Below are positions 4,814-6,124 of a stretch of DNA of 6,124 nucleotides, in pieces. The notes below the pieces were generated by a model, which ran no database searches, was not told the DNA's origin, and was given only the letters and a program-made list of their open reading frames with translations. Positions within the stretch are counted from its first letter, which is position 1. Each line of letters starts with the position of its first letter. The translations under genes and the position numbers were made by a program. This DNA comes from Candidatus Gastranaerophilales bacterium (GTDB lineage: Bacteria; Cyanobacteriota; Vampirovibrionia; Gastranaerophilales; Gastranaerophilaceae), in the NCBI GenBank assembly GCA_021205645.1, contig JAJPXE010000246.1, positions 1 to 6,124 on the forward strand. Direction: 5' to 3'.

Positions 4814-4866
4814 GGTGTGTGAGATACAGGTCGTGTGCGAGATAGCATACGACCTGCATCGACACC
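4814..4866 (+). repeat. Hairpin 2 of a three-hairpin array
   Basis: CAGGTCGTGTGC (4827-4838) pairs with GCATACGACCTG (4845-4856) over 12 positions, one of them G-T, around loop GAGATA. An outer stem GGTGT/ACACC (4814-4818 with 4862-4866) plus GAT/ATC (4823-4825 with 4858-4860) extends it past an asymmetric internal loop. It is richer in GC than its surroundings. The left arm AGGTCG could instead pair with CGACCT at 4806-4811. Confidence 0.8.
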
Positions 4867-4874
4867 GTTCCCGA

Positions 4875-4911
4875 GAGTTTGCGGAAAAATTAAAATTTTT
4901 CTCGCAAACTT
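4875..4911 (+). repeat. Hairpin 3 of a three-hairpin array
   Basis: AGTTTGCG+GAAAAATT (4876-4891) pairs with AATTTTTC+CGCAAACT (4894-4910) through 16 positions with one bulged T (4902); a G-T pair adds one more at the base. The formal loop is AA, so the last pairs are probably open. The left arm shares TGCGGAAAAAT with hairpin 1 exactly (4760-4770 and 4880-4890), suggesting duplication of one element. It is about 45 bases upstream of the TPR gene. Confidence 0.8.
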
Positions 4912-4930
4912 AAATTAACCCGTAAAAAAC

Positions 4931-4960
4931 TGGACTTATTTGCTGTACTTATTATATGAT
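4931..4960 (+). promoter_or_regulatory. Weak candidate promoter for the TPR gene
   Basis: TGGACT (4931-4936), an 18-bp spacer and TATGAT (4955-4960) would start transcription near 4967, immediately before the ATG at 4968, giving a leaderless mRNA. This would fit the absence of any Shine-Dalgarno before the gene. Both boxes deviate from consensus, and TATTAT (4950-4955) is an alternative -10 without a -35. Confidence 0.25.
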
Positions 4961-6089
4961 GTATGTTATGAAGAAGTTTATTTTGTCATTGCTAAAAATA
5001 TTATGTATTCTGGGGTTTGCCGCACTGATTATATTCAAATATAATTGGATACAAATACACATTATTAACCGCTGTGAAGGCATGTTTTATGTTTATAAAG
5101 GCGACAGAGCATATCATAAATATAAACTTTCATACGCTATACAATATTATCAAAGAGGGCTCGCCCTCTATCCAAAACATTATAGTGCATGGTATAATCT
5201 CGGGAATATTTTTGTTGTTTATGAAGATTATTTTTCAGCGGTTGAAGCTTATGAAGAAGCAATTAAACATAACAAAAAATACGTTGTTGCCAGAATGAAT
5301 TTAGGTATTATTCAGGCTGAAAAATTGGGGAACTTTGATGCCGCTATAGAACAATATGATGCTATAATCAATACTAAGTACCGATTATGGTTTATTCCGT
5401 TCATTTTCAGTAATAAAAAGAGTTCAAAAATCAATAAAGGTCTAGCATATTACAATCGAGGGAGGGCATACAGAGAAAAAGCCACTTATCTGCCCGATGA
5501 GCAGAGAAACCTTACTACAATGCTTTTGTTAAAATCTGCCGATTCTTACGAAAAAGCGTGTAAAATATTGAAGAAAAACTCCGATGCCAGATATAATCTT
5601 GCTCTGGTATATCATCTTCTCGGGAACTATCGTGATGCGGGCAAAAATTATTGCAAAGCCATAGAACTGGCACCGATGAACTATGAGGCACATTATAATC
5701 TTGCTATTTTGTTAAGAAGAATGAAACGGTTTAAAGCCTCTCTGGAAGAACTTGAAAAAGCCTCACTTCTTATCTCTACTTCAGGCACATCTGTTAATGC
5801 CGAGTATATTTTCGGAATACTTGCCGATGTTTCCCGCTCTTATGTTGATTATAAATATGACCCTATGTATATTAAATATTATGAAAACGATACTGATAAT
5901 CAGGAAGTGACTGTCGATAAACAAAAAAAACACAGGAGAAACAAGAAAAATAAAGATGACAGTATTGACTCATATGTTGACGAAAAAGGTAAAATCAAAT
6001 CAACATCAGAACTTGATAAAGGGATTATGAAGAATATGAGCAGATGTGCAGGCTATTCTTATTTTAGGAACGAAAGTAATGAATATTAG
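4956..6089 (+). CDS. Membrane-anchored TPR-repeat protein
   Basis: A 377-residue protein with lysines then one hydrophobic segment (about residues 8-28: FILSLLKILCILGFAALIIF), a signal anchor with the bulk outside the cytoplasm if it follows the usual rule, or an uncleaved tether. Tetratricopeptide repeats follow at about 47-76, 77-110, 111-142, 163-205 (with an inserted loop), 210-243 and 244-277; the pattern YNLG/YNRG/YNLA with A-x3-Y-x3-A recurs (YNLGNIF, MNLGIIQ, YNRGRAY, YNLALVY, YNLAILL). The tail (about 310-377) is highly charged, with a basic run KKHRRNKKNK (324-333), and looks disordered. TPR arrays bind other proteins; no catalytic domain is present and no specific role can be assigned. 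The ATGs at 4956, 4959 and 4968 are in frame; none has a Shine-Dalgarno, and 4968 (MKKFILSLL) is as plausible as 4956. It follows the three-hairpin array and is separated from hpf by a terminator. Confidence 0.82.
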   Translation: MMYVMKKFILSLLKILCILGFAALIIFKYNWIQIHIINRCEGMFYVYKGDRAYHKYKLSYAIQYYQRGLALYPKHYSAWYNLGNIFVVYEDYFSAVEAYEEAIKHNKKYVVARMNLGIIQAEKLGNFDAAIEQYDAIINTKYRLWFIPFIFSNKKSSKINKGLAYYNRGRAYREKATYLPDEQRNLTTMLLLKSADSYEKACKILKKNSDARYNLALVYHLLGNYRDAGKNYCKAIELAPMNYEAHYNLAILLRRMKRFKASLEELEKASLLISTSGTSVNAEYIFGILADVSRSYVDYKYDPMYIKYYENDTDNQEVTVDKQKKHRRNKKNKDDSIDSYVDEKGKIKSTSELDKGIMKNMSRCAGYSYFRNESNEY

Positions 6090-6124
6090 AAATTCTCTGT
6101 TGTTACACAAGGTTTTTAATACTG

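Noticed and set aside
4757..4911. CRISPR array or IS end for the three-hairpin region
   Set aside because: No regularly spaced identical repeats with spacers, no transposase, and no clear terminal inverted repeats or target duplication.
5074..5298. Second + frame inside the TPR gene
   Set aside because: Lies within the TPR repeats in another frame; no ribosome site.
6090..6124. Start of another gene after the TPR gene
   Set aside because: Only 35 bases remain, with no ribosome site plus start codon and no terminator stem.

Overview
This is an AT-rich bacterial window with five complete genes of clear or partly clear type, one gene cut by the left edge, one possible very small gene, and two structured non-coding stretches. 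Organism: the protein-level evidence is a spore-maturation-B-type membrane protein, a UDP-galactopyranose mutase, a Der GTPase with a cyanobacteria-like first domain, and a short-form ribosome hibernation factor. With low GC and good Shine-Dalgarno sites, this fits an uncultured gut-type bacterium such as a Gastranaerophilales/Melainabacteria member, or a low-GC Firmicute-like lineage. That placement is inference and there is no rRNA here to settle it.

Layout. 1-471 (+) is the 3' part of an SpmB/nucleoside-recognition membrane protein. It runs tail-to-tail into, and overlaps by 62 bp, a minus-strand gene (410-784) for a 124-residue protein with three CxxC zinc knuckles. 785-1012 is a divergent control region with a consensus -10 box for glf and a small palindrome nearer the zinc-ribbon gene. 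1013-2116 is glf (UDP-galactopyranose mutase). Six bases later comes der (2123-3457), the double-G-domain ribosome assembly GTPase. The two are very probably co-transcribed and translationally close-coupled, although they serve different processes (cell-surface galactofuranose; 50S subunit maturation).

3458-4003 has no recognisable gene. It holds small hairpins just after der, a possible 51-residue ORF with an almost perfect Shine-Dalgarno (3608-3763), a cluster of CATG tetranucleotides and inverted repeats, and a good sigma-70-type promoter (3877-3904). That promoter drives a 72-residue five-cysteine protein that starts at TTG (4004-4222). Then a perfect 8-bp inverted repeat with centres 21 bp apart sits just ahead of the ribosome hibernation factor gene (4291-4665), which ends in a strong intrinsic terminator.

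4720-4955 is the most unusual stretch: three consecutive long, near-perfect hairpins (4757-4911) in about 155 bases. Two of them share the same 11-base left-arm sequence. Downstream is a membrane-anchored TPR protein (4956-6089) with no visible Shine-Dalgarno. 6090-6124 shows nothing identifiable.

Functional links: der and hpf both act on the ribosome (assembly and dormancy). glf acts on surface polysaccharide. spmB and the TPR protein are envelope proteins. I see no mobile-element gene, CRISPR array, tRNA or rRNA.
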